64,000 nt of DNA from Perilla frutescens (GCA_026008535.1 BRKX01000014.1:26077194-26141193); one strand, 5' to 3'; numbered from the stretch's first letter, positions 34,921-48,171 are shown. Notes: generated from the letters alone by a model not told the origin. Made by a program: numbers and translations.

Positions 34921-35196
34921 TTTTCGAGCTAAAATATAAAAAAATGATATAATTGATTATAAAACTGAAAATTACCTTACACAATTATCTTATATATGTT
35001 CAAGCATGCAATTCGCCCACTCCACACGAACTTCATCAATGTCCCCTAGCAAATACTTTTCGAGCTATAAAATATAAAAAAAAATGATATAATTGATTAT
35101 AAAAATAAAAATTACCTTGCAGAATAATCTTATATATGTTCAAGCATGCAATTCGCCCACTTCACACGAACTTCATCAATATCCCCTAACAAATAC
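34921..35196 (-). repeat. Tandem duplication of a terminal exon (136 and 140 bp)
   Basis: Units 34921-35056 and 35057-35196 are about 90% alike. On the minus strand each encodes the same end of protein, YLLGDIDEVRV-E/K-WANCMLEHI followed by TAA, with flanking intron sequence included. The unit nearer the upstream exon (35057-35196) would be the one spliced. Confidence 0.8.
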
Positions 35197-35420
35197 TTCT
35201 CCTTTTTGAACTATTATCTTAAAAAAAAAAAACCAGAATACAGGTTATGTATATGAGGAGGCAGAAATACTTATCTTGAAATAAAAGGACGTAAAACCAA
35301 ATTTAATTTATGGAATGGAATCAAACAAAATACAGGTTATGTTTGGCATCATAAAAAGAAGTAAAACAATAACAGAATACAGGTTATGGTATATATATAA
35401 TTAGGCATAAATACTTACCA

Positions 35421-35905
35421 ATGATCTTATAGAAATGGAATCATTTTGTTGAAGCTCTTCAATGATTTCTTTCATGAATCGCATTACATAAAATCTACAT
35501 TGCTTGGAATATGATTGTCGAGGAGTCTATATTAAAATATCAAATATTACGCGATAAGAGTTCCACACACATGCACTAATAACTATCACATGGAAATACG
35601 TATATACCTTTACAATCTCCCAGGTTGGATGTTTTTTTATCCTTCTTTGACAAACTTATGTTGAACAAAATTATTGCCCTTCATACCATATAAACACATA
35701 AATTAGTAATGCTAATAAATAAAAATTACATATTAAACTACGTATTTTTTCTTACATGTCCACAATATTTTTCCAACTTTGGTTAACACATATTGCACAA
35801 GGACAAGATATGAGGTTAGAATCTTTTGCATTCTGCTGGGCAAATTGCAAAATAGATTCTACCAATTCCTCATACTCATGTGTGTGTTAATCTGTTAGCG
35901 GACAT
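35421..35905 (-). pseudogene. Ulp1-like (C48 peptidase) C-terminal exons and a Transpos_assoc-like stretch
   Basis: The exon ending at 35421 with donor GTAAGT reads TPRQSYSKQCRFYVMRFMKE, matching the conserved end of Ulp1/SENP-type peptidases, where the nucleophile region is (D/E)CGYYVMR. Here the Gly after Cys is Arg. Upstream (35905-35760) SNLISCPCAICVNQSW resembles the CPC..C.N motif of transposase-associated domains. A His-Asp part of the peptidase triad was not identified. C48-like ORFs accompany several plant DNA transposons. Confidence 0.5.
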
Positions 35906-36269
35906 CCATGTTTTGTCTATTTTCATAATGTATCTAAAATAGTCAAAGTATTTCAAAAGGTTGTCTATGTAAGTGCTCATACTTAGAGAATTGGTCTAAT
36001 CTGATTTATATCTTGCTCGTGTGAACAATCAAGATATTTATTCAGTTTATTGAAGGACGTCAATGAATAATCAACATAGAGATCAGGAATTGCAATAATT
36101 CAGTTAACAAGGTTTAGATAAGTTTTCCATCATACTTTCTTGAGATCCTACATTTTTATAATAAAAATAAATTTCTAAAACAAAAAAAAAATGCTTATAC
36201 AAAAGTATCACTTTAATTCTAGCTAATTAGATTTTTTCAAATTAATTTCTTTTAATTAGATTTTTTTCA

Positions 36270-38001
36270 AATTATTTTTTACATTTTCTCTCTCAGCCAC
36301 AATTCCTTACGAATATTGAGATGTTGCAAGTCCAAACGTGCTTTTACAGTGTCCTTGGACTTTGTGGGATCATTTAGCAACGCCCCAAGAATATTGTCAC
36401 AAACATTTTTTTTTCTATATGCATGACATCAAGATTGTGATGCATCAATAACTTTGACCAATACGGGAGTTCAAATAAAAATACTTCTTTTTGACCAATT
36501 CAACTTATCAATACCACGTTTACGCTTTCTGACTTCATTATTAGGTGCTTTATCAGGAGTATATGTATGTAACTCTTTCAATTGTAACAAAATATCATCT
36601 CCAGAAAATTGACGAGGTGACCCTCTTCTTTCTGATTTTCCATCATATTTTGTGCTCTTTCGCCATGAATGCGTGTCATTTAAAGAACATCGGTGCCCGG
36701 TATAACATTATTTTCCATGAATTCATTTGAAACGAGTGTCCTCAAGACATATTGTACATGCTAATTTTCCCATAGTGCTCCACCCAAATAAATATGCATA
36801 AGTTGGAAAGTCACTTATTGTCCATATAACTGCTGCATGAAAAGTGAACCGTGATTTGGAATATTCATCGTATGTTTGAACCCTATTAAACCATAAAACT
36901 TTAAGTTCATCCACAAGTGGTCTAAAAAAGACATCAAAGTCTTTACCTGACGATTTTGGCCCATGAATTAATAATGTTAAGAAGTAGTTGCTCTTTTGCA
37001 GTGTACACCAAGGCGGCATGTTATAAGGCATCAAAATAACTGACCACATACTATGTGTTGTTGCCATATTGCTAAAGGGATTAAATCCATATGAAGCTAG
37101 ATCCATTCTCATATTTCTTGCATCATTAGCAAAATCAGGATACATCTCATCAAAATGTTTTCATGCCTTTCGATTAGCAGGATGATGCAACACTCCAAGC
37201 TCTTCTTTATGAATTTCTTCATGCCAACACATATCTCTAGCTGTGTCTTGAAGTATAAAGCCTTTTTAGACGGGGTGTAATAGGAAAGTATCGTAATCTT
37301 TTATATGGAATCTTCTGACAAATTTAGCGATTACTTTGACAAACTGGACATGTTGTTGCATTTTTGTGTTCTCCATAAAAAATATCATAATCATATCTGC
37401 ATGCATCAATCGTATCATAACCTAAACCGACTTCACAAAGCAACTTTCTAGTGGTATAATAGTTATCCCGACAATTATTACCTTGGGGTAATACTTCATG
37501 TAGCAACTTCAACAATGTCTCAAATAATTTATCACTCCACTTGTTCATCACTTTGATATTCATTAGTTTCACTACAAAAGCCAATGAAGATTCCACACAC
37601 CCTCCATACAAAGGCTCATTTACGGCATCATATAGTTTCTCATAACAAGCATTCTCAACAATAATAGGGCCAACATCAAAATATTGATTGTTCATAACAT
37701 CATATAATCGTCTTTCTAAACCACCAACATTCTCACGTGTGACATCCTCACCACAATAATCGTTGATTTCTTCCTCAGCATGGTAGACCCATCGTGTATA
37801 TGAACTATCAATTCCAGTCCTTATCAAATGAGCTTGAATGACTTCTATACTTTGCAATCTTGTATTGAGATAGTTCTTGCAAGGGCACAATGTCAATCCA
37901 TTCGAATTCAAATGTTGTCGTACAACATTTATAAAGTCCTTGATCTCATATACATACTCAGAACATACTCGATTTGGGTTCTTTACCCATTGATGATCCA
38001 T
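36270..38001 (-). pseudogene. TNP2-type CACTA transposase (broken)
   Basis: It starts MDHQWVKNPNRVCSEYVYEI, a transposase-associated domain with FI...LCPCKNYLN (residues 1-75). It continues through a zinc-type CPVC motif (about 37335) and RLRYFPITPRLKRLY, then the TNP2 core (37145-36723: MYPDFANDARNMRM, GFNPFSNMATTHS, MPYNMPPWC). At 36450-36290 are KNVCDNILGALLND and KARLDLQHLNIRKELW. Lesions are stops and a shift at 37324-37150 (one TGA stands where the family has Trp) and near 36720. The C-terminal third is missing. Confidence 0.85.
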
Positions 38002-38384
38002 GCTATATTTAAGTATCTATCAAAAAAATAAATAACAAAAAATTAGTCTTAATATTATGATACAATGTGCATGGGATGATAAAAAAATTACAATAATAAT
38101 AATAATATTAATAATAACCCACATAATTAATGACAGTAAAAAATCTTTACTAATTGAGCATATGCCAATTAATCATATAAAAAAAATTATGTAGATAGTT
38201 TATTTTATTGAAATTTAAAATTTATCTTCAATACAAAAAAAAATGCACAGATAAAACATTGCATAGATAACAGTTTTTAAAGTTAAAACAGTTGGAAAGG
38301 GAGTATACATAACAGTTAGGAAGTATACACAACAGGTTTCTATTTTAAAATTTAAATAATAGTTAAAAAAAATTCAACAAGTTT

Positions 38385-38455
38385 CGAACCTGGTACTTCT
38401 AACTTTAAAATTAAAGAACTTAACCAGATACGCTAAATATCTTTATGTGCTGATT
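38385..38455 (-). other. tRNA-derived relic
   Basis: The minus strand shows TAGCGTATCTGGTTAAGTTC (box A-like) and, 25 bases on, CCAGGTTCGAAAC (box B-like). The cloverleaf is incomplete, so it is not a tRNA gene. Confidence 0.4.
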
Positions 38456-39799
38456 GATGATTCAAAATATATAAATATAAAAAATAATAATATAACTTTT
38501 TAATTAACACAATTCACTCGACATTTAAAAATCAATGATGAAATTATTGTTTCTCATAAATAATTATCACAATTCTGGAGTTTTCGCCGCCTCACAAATC
38601 CATCGATTTCAAGAGTTATAATTCATCCTTGCCACCTAACGAACTTATCCATTTCCGAATTTTGATTTGGTCTTCGATGAGTCTCCGAGCCGTGCCTGCC
38701 TTCCTCTCCCTTCCTCTCCAGAGTCCCAACCGATCATCAATTATTGTGTCAACAATATATGAATAGAGATCAGCTCCGCCTTCCTCTCCATGGTTGGTTT
38801 GAGGTACGCAATCTTGGATGCTTATTACTTATTTATGCTTTGGAATTACAAAATTTCATCACAAATTCCTATATATTCTTAACTAAACTATGATGTTGGA
38901 TAAGTCTTCTGCACCCTTTTAGAAGGAAAAAAATATATAATTCAAATTGAAGTTCGACTCTAATTTATCCAGCAAGAAAAATCATAGACTATTTTTCTTA
39001 TACGTGAATATATACAGATGGATATAATCTATATAAAGTTGGGATTTTTTTTAATTTCATATTTCTTTCTAAATAAGGTGTTCCATCTCAAAGAAATAAT
39101 TAAGAAGTTCATAGTGGTGTAGAATACCTATTTAATTTGTAGAGCAAGGTCCAAAAGACACCACTAACTTTGATCAGCAACAATCCAACCGTCACACCCT
39201 CAATTAGACTACCTTTCTTATGCTTGATATCGTGTTGCCTCTAAACTTCCTTCGATTTAAAACAAGAACCAAATAATAAATGAGAAGAGTTTCAGATTTT
39301 CGGTTGTGATGAGTGCAAATATTTAAGAGTTCAATGAGAAGAATCTAAATAGAAGGGTTCAATGTATAAATAGTTCAACATGATAATTTCAGTTTAACGG
39401 TACAATTTAATCTCTTCGACAGTTGAGAAAAATAGGTGACACATATCTTTTTTTTTAATTAAAATAAAATATCTTGATATTATTTATCATTTAAAATATG
39501 TAAATTATCATTTAACTAGTATATGTTGATTTTGTAATCGAAATATTAATATTAAACATTTAAACAAAATAGGTGATGCGTATTTTTTTCATTTATATAA
39601 TATATGTTGATATTATTTATCATTTAAATATGTAATAGTTATCATTTAACTAATATATGTTGCTTTCCTATTAGAAATATTAATAATTACTTAAAATAGA
39701 TGACGTATTTCTTGTTTCAAAAAAATAAAATCTTAAATCTTAATTTTCTTGAGCATAACAATTTGAAAAAAAAAGAAAATATATTCTATCGAGATAACA
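38456..39799. other. Spacer between the two CACTA genes, nothing recognised
   Basis: A more GC-rich stretch (38575-38810) with pyrimidine runs could be a leader exon on the plus strand (GAGGTACGCAATC near 38800 resembles a donor). The rest is A/T-rich without motifs. Confidence 0.3.
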
Positions 39800-41096
39800 G
39801 TGTTGAATTGGCCAAGTCTCATTTGTCCAGTATGAGCATCTAATTCAACTCCACGACCAACATGGTGGTGTTCTGCACTCTTCAAACCATTTCTACTTTC
39901 CCATTTTCTTTTTTTCTTGATTCAGCATACTTTTCTGTCCGTTCCTTAAAAGACATGACACATCATAAATAGAATAAGGTAATAAAATAAGACATGTCAT
40001 ATACATTGTAAGTTAAAATATTAAATGCATTACCTTATATAAAGAATCAGACCAAAGATCACAAAGATAATCTCAATCAACTGTGCTAACCTTTTCATGG
40101 CCAATTAACTTGGCCTTAACTGGGTCATTCTCCCCTCCAATGCTTTTAAAGTGTGCACGTAGTTTATGTTTATAGGTTCTCCATGATTTATTCATTTGAC
40201 TGTCAATCACTTCATGAACTTTTTTATCCTCAACATCAATATTTAAAAGTGATTGCAAAATTCATAAAGACATAAGATTTTCATGTATTCGCATAATTCA
40301 TGAAGACTCATCAGATTTTCATTTATTTATAACACAATAGTTTTCAAATTATTCGTAAAAAAAAAAACTTACAAGAAATTTGTGTCGAAGTGGTGTTCTA
40401 ACTTCTAACGGTACAAATCTCCAATCCTTGTACCGTAAGCTATAATCATTACACACAATATAACCAATTTCATTGTTGAAGGCCTCTGCATTGTCACATG
40501 TTGCTAGTCTCAATGCAAAATTAAATTATACAGTTAATATACCCTTAGCACTTCTCATTGCCTTTCGAGCACCTTTACCACAAGTAATCCCACACACGTT
40601 AGAATTTCTTGCTAACCCTACATTAGCAGTTGTTGATCTAATTGACGTTGATTGAGTTTGAGCCGCTAAAAATCATTAAATGTAAATATTATACAAGTTA
40701 CTTAGCTACCTTATACTTAAAGATTTTGTGCTTATAAAAAGAAATTATAAATTTACTAACCATTTTCAGGCTCTATTGGTAGAGAGAGATCTATGTTTAA
40801 ATATTGACAAGTTAGACAAAAAATAATTCTAAGCAACTAAATTCTTATAAAGTTCGTGATAACAATAATATTTTTTTTTAAATATACTAACCAACTTGTG
40901 GTTGCATTGATGCAAATGACTATGTGAAAGTAAAAATATAAATAAAAATGAACTTAAAAATGAAGTTAGACTGCTTGATTGCTTAAATGAAAAATGAATA
41001 ATTAATATTGCAAATTTTTTAGATCTAACTAGGGTGCGGTGGAGGGAGCAACAAGCTTCGCGCCATGTCCGCCACGTCTCCCTCTTTGATTAGTCA
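39800..41096 (-). pseudogene. Transposase_24 (Ptta/En/Spm type) pseudogene
   Basis: The first exon is basic and Gly/Arg-rich (MTNQRGRRGGHGAKLV, 41096-41029). The next block (40665-40375) contains AFNNEIGYIVCNDYSLRYKD and RFVPLEVRTPLRHKFL with a GTAAGT donor. A third (40260-40030) has INKSWRTYKHKLR-type sequence and LCDLWSDSLYK. A last piece (39950-39800) has ERTEKYAESRKK and VGRGVELDAHTG. Lesions include a TAA after GILTV and a TGA after VSTVD. The exon order matches the second ORF of plant CACTA elements. Confidence 0.75.
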
Positions 41097-41100
41097 TATA

Positions 41101-43261
41101 ATAACTGTATAATCATAAAATGGTCATATGTGAAGATGTAGTATCATATAAAATAACTAAGCTTAAAAATAAAGCTTTTGAGGAACTTGATGCTCTAAAT
41201 GGTACTCTCTGTGACTTGCTTCTTATGGTTTAGGTGAATAATTACAACTACATTATGCTTTTATGTTGAAACTTATGGGCCATTGATGCTTTCAGCTGCA
41301 GAAACTTTGTTCCTCATTTACTAGTTTTATGTTTTGAATTATTTATCTTTTGTGCCCTCTAGTTTCTCCATTTTCTAAGATGTTCTCCAACCCAATGAGT
41401 AAACGGAAAAAAATGAAGATACAACAGTAGTACCACAATATTAAATGTTTCAACCTGTTAATCCCTTTAAAATTGTATGGTGAAACATAAGTGCTTTTGC
41501 CTCTTTTATGCTTGCAGACATACAGATCATCAAATGTTATCTACTGTCCTAATAAACACCAATCTGATCCGAAGAAGTTCTACCACAATCAACTCTGATC
41601 ATTGAGTGAGACATCATCGGGGGCATGTGGAATGCATATATAGTCGAGTTTTTATATGTGATATTCCAATAAGTTTCATACTCAATCTAACTTCTTATAA
41701 GGTGATCATCTATCTCAGCTCCTCTTGAATTAATATTTTCAACTTCTTTTGTGATGACATCTCTTTATCAAAATCTATCAGCAAATATTAGAACATTCTT
41801 AAGTGAAATAAATGTAAATTATTTGGTGAATATCGTCAGAGGCAATCTGTAAAGTCATTCTTTCAAATTTTGAACATCATTTTATTTCTTCAATAAGGCA
41901 ATAATGCCTCAACATACACTATATCTTATAATGTTTAATGTTTTATCAAATTCCTGAATCATCTAGTTTGGTTGCTAGCTGCTGGCTGCTATGCCTATTT
42001 AAATAATAGAGACATATTTTACGTACATAATATTGAAAGAAAACATGTTGGAAAGTGGATATGTTACTAAAATAAGATGATTTGTGCTGACTTTTGAGTC
42101 CACAAAGTCTTGTACCCTGCTGCAAACATTTTTTCCTTGTATATCTTACTGAAGTTAATTAGAAGAAATTATCTCACAATAATTATTACACAATCTTGAT
42201 CGTGGCATGCAATAAGCTATCAGTGTGGAGTGGAAGATGGATCTGGAATCAGTTTTAAATTATGAAGTTAAGGAGGTCATGTGAAGCCTGTAAAGCAGAA
42301 AAATCTAAGACTTGTTTCATTTGCTTCATTCTTATATTTGATTTTATTATGTGAGAGGAAAGTTTTTCTTATTTCTATCCAAACCATTGTTATTCTTAGA
42401 CTTTATAGTAATCACATACTTATCAGACTTCAATTAGAGTGTTATGAATTCAGAGGATATAGAATTGATTGGGAGTATTGGGGTTTGTGAATGAGATTCA
42501 ATCAGGTGAGTCAAACCAATGAAAGAGAGGAAATGTGTTTGAATCATCTAATCTTCAATCTGTAATCATAGCCGCACTTGTGGAGCTTGCTGATGGTATT
42601 GGATGACCAAGAAATGAAAGAAGAAAATGCTTGTGTGACAACTACAGTGGCTAAGGAAAAAATGACCAAAGAAATGATATGTTTACTTTATGTTATTTTT
42701 AATATCTTATGTTATTTTGGAAGCCGATAACTTTAGGTTTTGTTATTTTGTGGGGACCAGTTGAGTATGTTCGTACTTGATTATCGGAATGAAAGAAGTA
42801 AGCAGAAAAATATCTCAAACAATTCTCTCCCAATCCCTCATATTTCCCCCATTTTTTCTCCCATACTTCCCCCATTTTTGGTTTATATTTTACATAAATA
42901 TTACAAAAAAAATTCACAAAAATTAGGAAAATACATGAAATCACTTCATAGAGCATTATCATGACTGCATGTCTCATTAAGTCTACATATTAATTTAAGA
43001 ACAATTGGCAAAATCAAAACTTTACAATACATAACATGCACGATACTCATACAACGAATTGAAAAATTAAAATCTATAGCATGATAATATATAATTGAAC
43101 ATGGCGGAATCATATAAGAAGACAATTACAATTAATTCCCAGATTTGAAAGTCACGAAAAATCTTAATTTTTCAAAACAATCAACTTATGTGCTTGTTTT
43201 TGAGACTGCAAATACAATATTTTAGTTGTATGGATTCTTTCAGAAATGAATTATGTTGAGT
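41101..43261. other. Spacer, nothing recognised
   Basis: The sequence is A/T-rich. The short ORFs (for example 42281-42490 and 42699-42977) show no family motif. The missing end of the CACTA element may lie here, but I could not find an inverted CACTA motif. Confidence 0.35.
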
Positions 43262-43474
43262 TGGAAGGATTTAATGGATATAGTTTAGGAAAAGAAATGT
43301 GGAAATAGATAAAAGTAGACAAAAGTAAATAGTGGTTGCGAAAAAAAATAACTTTTAAAAACAGATAGTTTTGTGGGCAATTTGTACTATAACACACTTG
43401 GTCTCACACCCAATCATTGGCTCAGTGTACTTTTATCAGGATATATTCAATACACTCTCTGAAACCCTAATCCA

Positions 43475-44075
43475 CGATTAAATTTAAAAGGGTCATGATT
43501 AATTAAAATAAGTCACGATTACATTTCTAAGCAGCCATGATTAATTGAAATAAATGCCTCGATTATCTTCAATTGATCATGGCCACGATTAAATGACATG
43601 AAGGCCTCGATTAACTTTGATTAATCATGGCCACGATTAAATGAGATGAAGGCCTTGATTAACTTTGATTAATCATCAATTTTTGTAAATTGATTAAATT
43701 GAATGATCCACGATTAATTGTGATGAAGGCCTCGATTAATCGTGGCTTTTTGTATGACCCACGATTAATTTAACAAATAGGCCACGATTAGTGTTTATAA
43801 ATAATCGTGGCTTTTTTATGATCCATGATTAATTTTATAAAAAAACCACGATTAAATTGAATGATCCACGATTAATATAGGTAATGTATTATATTAATCG
43901 TGGATCATTCAATTTAATTGAGGCTCATTAAAACTTAATCGATGGTTTTTTTTGTTATGAGCCAAGATTAATCGTGGCTTTTGTTTGTCTACCGAATTAG
44001 TCGTAACTTTTTTTTGTTTAAATTAATCGTGACATTTTTTATTTAAATTAATCGTGCCTTTTTTATTGAATGCAT
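43475..44075. repeat. Array C' of the TTAATCGWGGC unit, with orientation switch
   Basis: CCACGATTAA and CCTCGATTAA cores run to about 43900, then AATCGTGG and AATTGAGG cores to 44060. The switch is at the palindromic stretch around 43865-43915. Confidence 0.8.
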
Positions 44076-44544
44076 TTATTTATTGTGTAAGTGAGGTAGT
44101 TACCGATCTTCATTAAATCAAAAGAAGGGGAAGTTACTGAGCTTCATTAAATAAAAAGTAGGGGAAGGTAGTAATTTGTTGACCAAATTCAATACATGGT
44201 TTTATTGTTGTGTACGGAGGTAGGTAAATTTTTTGAATAAATAGACATGAACACCCGAGCTTATTCACACTACAATAAAATTTAGAGAATTTTTTTTTTG
44301 AGCAAGGGGAGAATTTTTTTCATTTGGAGCAAGGGTGCGAAAGTTTTATTCATCAAGAAGAAAGTAGTGCTTCGTTTCCATTATTTTTCAAAGGTATGTT
44401 TTGTACTGTCTATTTTTGTGAAATTATTTTATAAACATTTCTTGTTTTGATTATATTGCATATGTGTTGTTAGAAAATAGGCGAGATTGAGAGATTTGCA
44501 TGTCGTAGCCTTTAATTACATTAATAGTAGACTTTAAAAGCTAA

Positions 44545-45825
44545 ATATTATGTTAATCGTGGTTTATTATGTTAATCGAGGCTTATTATGTTAATCGTGG
44601 TATTTGAAAATAATCGAGGATAATTTAAAATTAATCGTGGCAATGTTTAAAAATAATCGTGGCTATTTGTAAAATAATCGAGGATAATTTAAAATTAATT
44701 GTGGCATTTGAAAATAATCGAGGCTCCTTTTATATTAATGGATGCTTGTTTAGAAATAATCGTGGCTATTTATAAAATTAATCGTGACTTTCTTTAACTT
44801 AATCGATGTCATATTTTAAATTAATCGTGACTTATGAAATTAATGGTGACAATGTTTAAACTTTATTCGTGGATAATTTAAAATTAATCGGGGCTCCTTT
44901 TATATTAATCGATGATTGTTTAGAAATAATTGTGGCTATTGGTAAAATTAATCATGACTTTTTTTAACTTAATCGAGGCAATGTTAAAATTAATCGTGAC
45001 TTCTGAAAATTAATCGTGGTAATGTTTAAACTTAATCTGACTTAGGAAATTAATTGTGGTAATGTTTAAACTTAATCGTGGCCTTTATAAAAAATATATC
45101 GCGGTTTCTTTTATTAATTGTGGCATTTGAAAATAATCGAGGATAATTTAAAATTAATCATGAAAATGTTTAAAAATAATCGTGACTATTTGTAAAATAA
45201 TCGAGAATAATTTAAAGTTAATCGTGGCATTTGAAAATAATCGAGGTTCCTTTTATATTAATCGAGGCTTGTTTAAAAATAATCGTGGCTATTTATAAAA
45301 TTAATCGTGACTTTTTTTAACTTAATCAAGGCAATGTTAAAATTAATCGTGACTTCTAACAATTAATCGTGGCAATGTTTAAACTTAATCGTGGAAAATT
45401 TAAAATTAATCGAGGCTTGTTTAGAAATAATCGTGGCTATTTGTAAAATTAATCGTGACTTTCTTTAACTTAATCGAGGTCATATTTTAAATTAATCGTG
45501 ACTTATGAAATTAATTGTGGCAATGTTTAAACTTTAATCATGGATAATTTAAAATTAATCGAGGCTTGTTTAGAAATAATTGTGGCTATTTGTAAAATTA
45601 ATCGTGACTTTTTTTAACTTAATTGAGGCAACGTTTAAACTTAATCGTGACTTAGAAAATTAATTTTGGAAATGTTTAAACTTAATCGTGACTTCTGAAA
45701 ATTAATCGTGGCAATGTTTAAACTTAGTCGTGACTTAGGAAATTAATTGAGGCAATGTTTAAACTTAATCATAGACTTTATAAAAAAATTAGTCGTGGTT
45801 TCTTTTATTAATCGTGGCTTTTAGC
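44545..45825. repeat. Array B' of the TTAATCGTGGC unit, with higher-order repetition
   Basis: Tens of forward cores (AATCGTGGC, AATCGTGAC, AATCGAGG) are spaced about 20-27 bp apart. Longer blocks such as GGCTTGTTTAGAAATAATCG recur near 44745, 45415 and 45562, which points to amplification of multi-unit blocks. Confidence 0.85.
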
Positions 45826-46752
45826 TTTTAGGGTTTAGGGTTTAGGGTTGGCCTTTGATCGGTATTTTATTTCACCTAAAATACCACTCGTAAGTGTACG
45901 AGGTAATTTATAGTAAAATAATGGTGAGCAAGGTCGTATCCACAGAGACTGGCAATGTAAAGCAGCTAATTACCCAATTCTTTTGTCCTACTTTATCTAG
46001 AGAACCAAATTAAAATTCTGAATTTAATTAACTAAAATGCTGAAAATAAAATAAATAAAGCAAACAGAGATAACTGGATAAACAAATAAAAAGACGGATC
46101 CTAGGGTATTGCTGCTAAATGAATTTATCGAATCTCAAATAATTTATTAAACCAATTCAATTCTAAATCTTGTAGGAGAATCACTAAATCAATCACAGCC
46201 TCTCTCTCGAGTAAGTTATGAAAGTAGATTAGATTCTAATTTTTATCTCTCGATCTCGAATTATTATCTAACTCCAATTAGCACCTCAGATTTATTCTCC
46301 TCATAATACATACCAATCTCTCGATCTAGCAGATTCGTGTTATGCAATCCTAATCCGTTAACCTATTAACCTCTCTTGAGTGAATAATAAATTAACTACA
46401 CAATTGTAAATGCTGATCAATTCATTCACAAAAGACAACCATAAACAAGGATGCATAAACAAGAAATAGAAAGAAACAATAAATTACTTCAAATCATAAA
46501 TCCATAAAACATCCACAACCCTAGGATCGCTAATAGTTTATGTTGGTCCCGGGCGAGTCGATATCAGTTTAGAGGGGGGGTGAATAAACTGATTAAAACT
46601 TTTGCTTCAATTACGGAATAATAAGGGCCCTTGACTCGCTTAGAAACTTATCTATGCACAATTCGAATAATTACTTTGGACAGCTTGAGTGCAGATTGTG
46701 TGAGCTTGTGTACAGTTCAAAGATATGCAATTAATCAAAACAGTACAACACA

Positions 46753-47506
46753 TGTAGCAACCCAAATTTTTTAATTTTATTTTCTAAATGATATTATTAA
46801 TTTGTTAGTCCTATAAGTCGCGTCTTAGCAATTATATGTTTACGTAAAATAACTACATTAAATTGATTACATATTTTAAAGATATCTTTTTTTTTATTAT
46901 TGGAAATTATATCATGTAATTTATTATTATTATTTTGAGCCCAAACTTTAAATTTATTTGAAGCCCAATATATCAAAATATGATTTTCATAAAGCCCACT
47001 TGGTGAAGCCCATATTATACTTCTTCTTCCTCAATGAAACGTGTGAAAATGTAAAATAGAAATGGCGGATTTGTTGTTTTGATGGAACCGAAAATCAGAT
47101 CAATTCCTTACGAATTTCAGCAATTTAATTCGTCAATTTCCTTTTCCGATCGAACACCAACAATATAAATAGACCTCATCATCATCAACAAAAAAATCAC
47201 AACACAAAGCACATCTTCATTTCTTCACTTGAGTCTTGAGGTATCTTTCCCCTTTATGCTATTTTATTTATCTGCATTTTGCATAACATATTTTGAAAAA
47301 TAGTGGGTTGAGAAAGAGAGGAAATTGGCGGAGGCATTTTGATCTCGAAACGCAGCGGAAGCGAGGAGGAAAGAGAGAAAATAAAGGAGTGAGGAGTTGG
47401 GCATTATTAATGGTGGTGTTGGGCCGAGAGGAGATGGGCTTGGGTTTGTTTTAATTGTGATGATTAATTATTGTGGGTTGTGAGTTGGGGTTAGATTTTT
47501 CATGCA

Positions 47507-47578
<72 letters not shown>

Positions 47579-48157
47579 AGTTATGATAATTATTATTTAA
47601 ATTATATTAAAGTTATGATAATTATTATTGTTAATATTTAATGCTAGGCGGCGCGCACGGATTTAATTAAGTTCGTTTTCAGCCAAGTAAAGGTGGGGAA
47701 TCCGGCGTTGAAATTAAAATACATTTATCCCTATTATGCTTGTATATGATATGCAGGTGCTATTGATGACACCCTCCGGGTTATTTGATGATGGCCTATG
47801 GGCTTTACGCTTATGATGACCCCCTCTGGGTAATTTATAACGTCCTACAGGCTTTATGTTTATTGATGACACCCCCCGGATTATTATGATGTGACGGTCT
47901 ATGGGCACTATGCTATGATAACTTGTTATGTTATGTATTTGTATAATTTGGATAAATATGGATCCCACTGAGTTAATAGCACTCACCCCAAAGTTATTAT
48001 ATTTTTCAAGCTAATGATGCTCGGGCGGTGACGTGGAGACGAGATGATGGCAAAGATTAATTAAATATTATTTTATTTTAAATAGTGCTTCCGCTGTATT
48101 AAACTCTTTTAGTGAATAAATAAGATATTTTTATTTATGAAATTTTGGGACGTCACA
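46753..48157 (+). repeat. 5' LTR of the gag-only element (1405 bp)
   Basis: It contains an ATT microsatellite (about 47508-47577), a threefold minisatellite (about 47755-47910) and a CCACTGAGTTAATAGCACTC stretch at 47964 that resembles Tekay/Del LTRs. Confidence 0.93.
47755..47910 (+). repeat. LTR minisatellite, about 50-bp unit, three copies
   Basis: Degenerate units each combine TGATGACACCCTCCGGGTTA and GACGGCCTATGGGCTTTA-like halves. The same array lies at about 51525-51675 in the 3' LTR. Confidence 0.75.
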
Positions 48158-48159
48158 GT

Positions 48160-48171
48160 TGGTATCAGAGC
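48160..48171 (+). other. Primer binding site of the gag-only element
   Basis: TGGTATCAGAGC starts two bases after the LTR end. It is complementary to initiator Met tRNA. Confidence 0.92.

Larger units (their letters stand above)
34320..41100 (-). mobile_element. Decayed CACTA (En/Spm) element with three coding relics
   Basis: One terminal motif, CACTACACCAAAG, is at 34320. On the minus strand come a Transposase_24-type gene (41096-39800), a TNP2-type transposase (38001 to about 36270) and Ulp1-like exons (about 35650-34980). This combination is known in plant CACTA elements. The opposite terminal motif was not found between 41100 and 43300, so the right boundary is a guess and the element may be truncated. 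All genes are broken. Confidence 0.65.
43262..45855. mobile_element. TTAATCGWGG-array element, copy 2 (inverted, truncated)
   Basis: The end block 43290-43470 is the reverse complement of 15300-15478 (shared words GATAAAAGTAGACAAAAGTA and GGCTCAGTGTACTTTTATC). Then follow an array (43475-44075), the conserved middle (44075-44545), a second array (44545-45825) and a TTTAGGG tract (45830-45848). An Athila-like LTR begins at 45856 and cuts off the rest, so any equivalent of the MUDRA-like ORF is missing. The core unit here is mainly AATCGTGG, in copy 1 mainly AATCGAGG. Confidence 0.65.

Noticed and set aside
41100..43300. Right terminal inverted repeat of the decayed CACTA element
   Set aside because: I searched for an inverted CACTACACC motif (GGTGTAGTG) and found none; TGGTGTAGAAT near 39115 lies inside the element and lacks the end.
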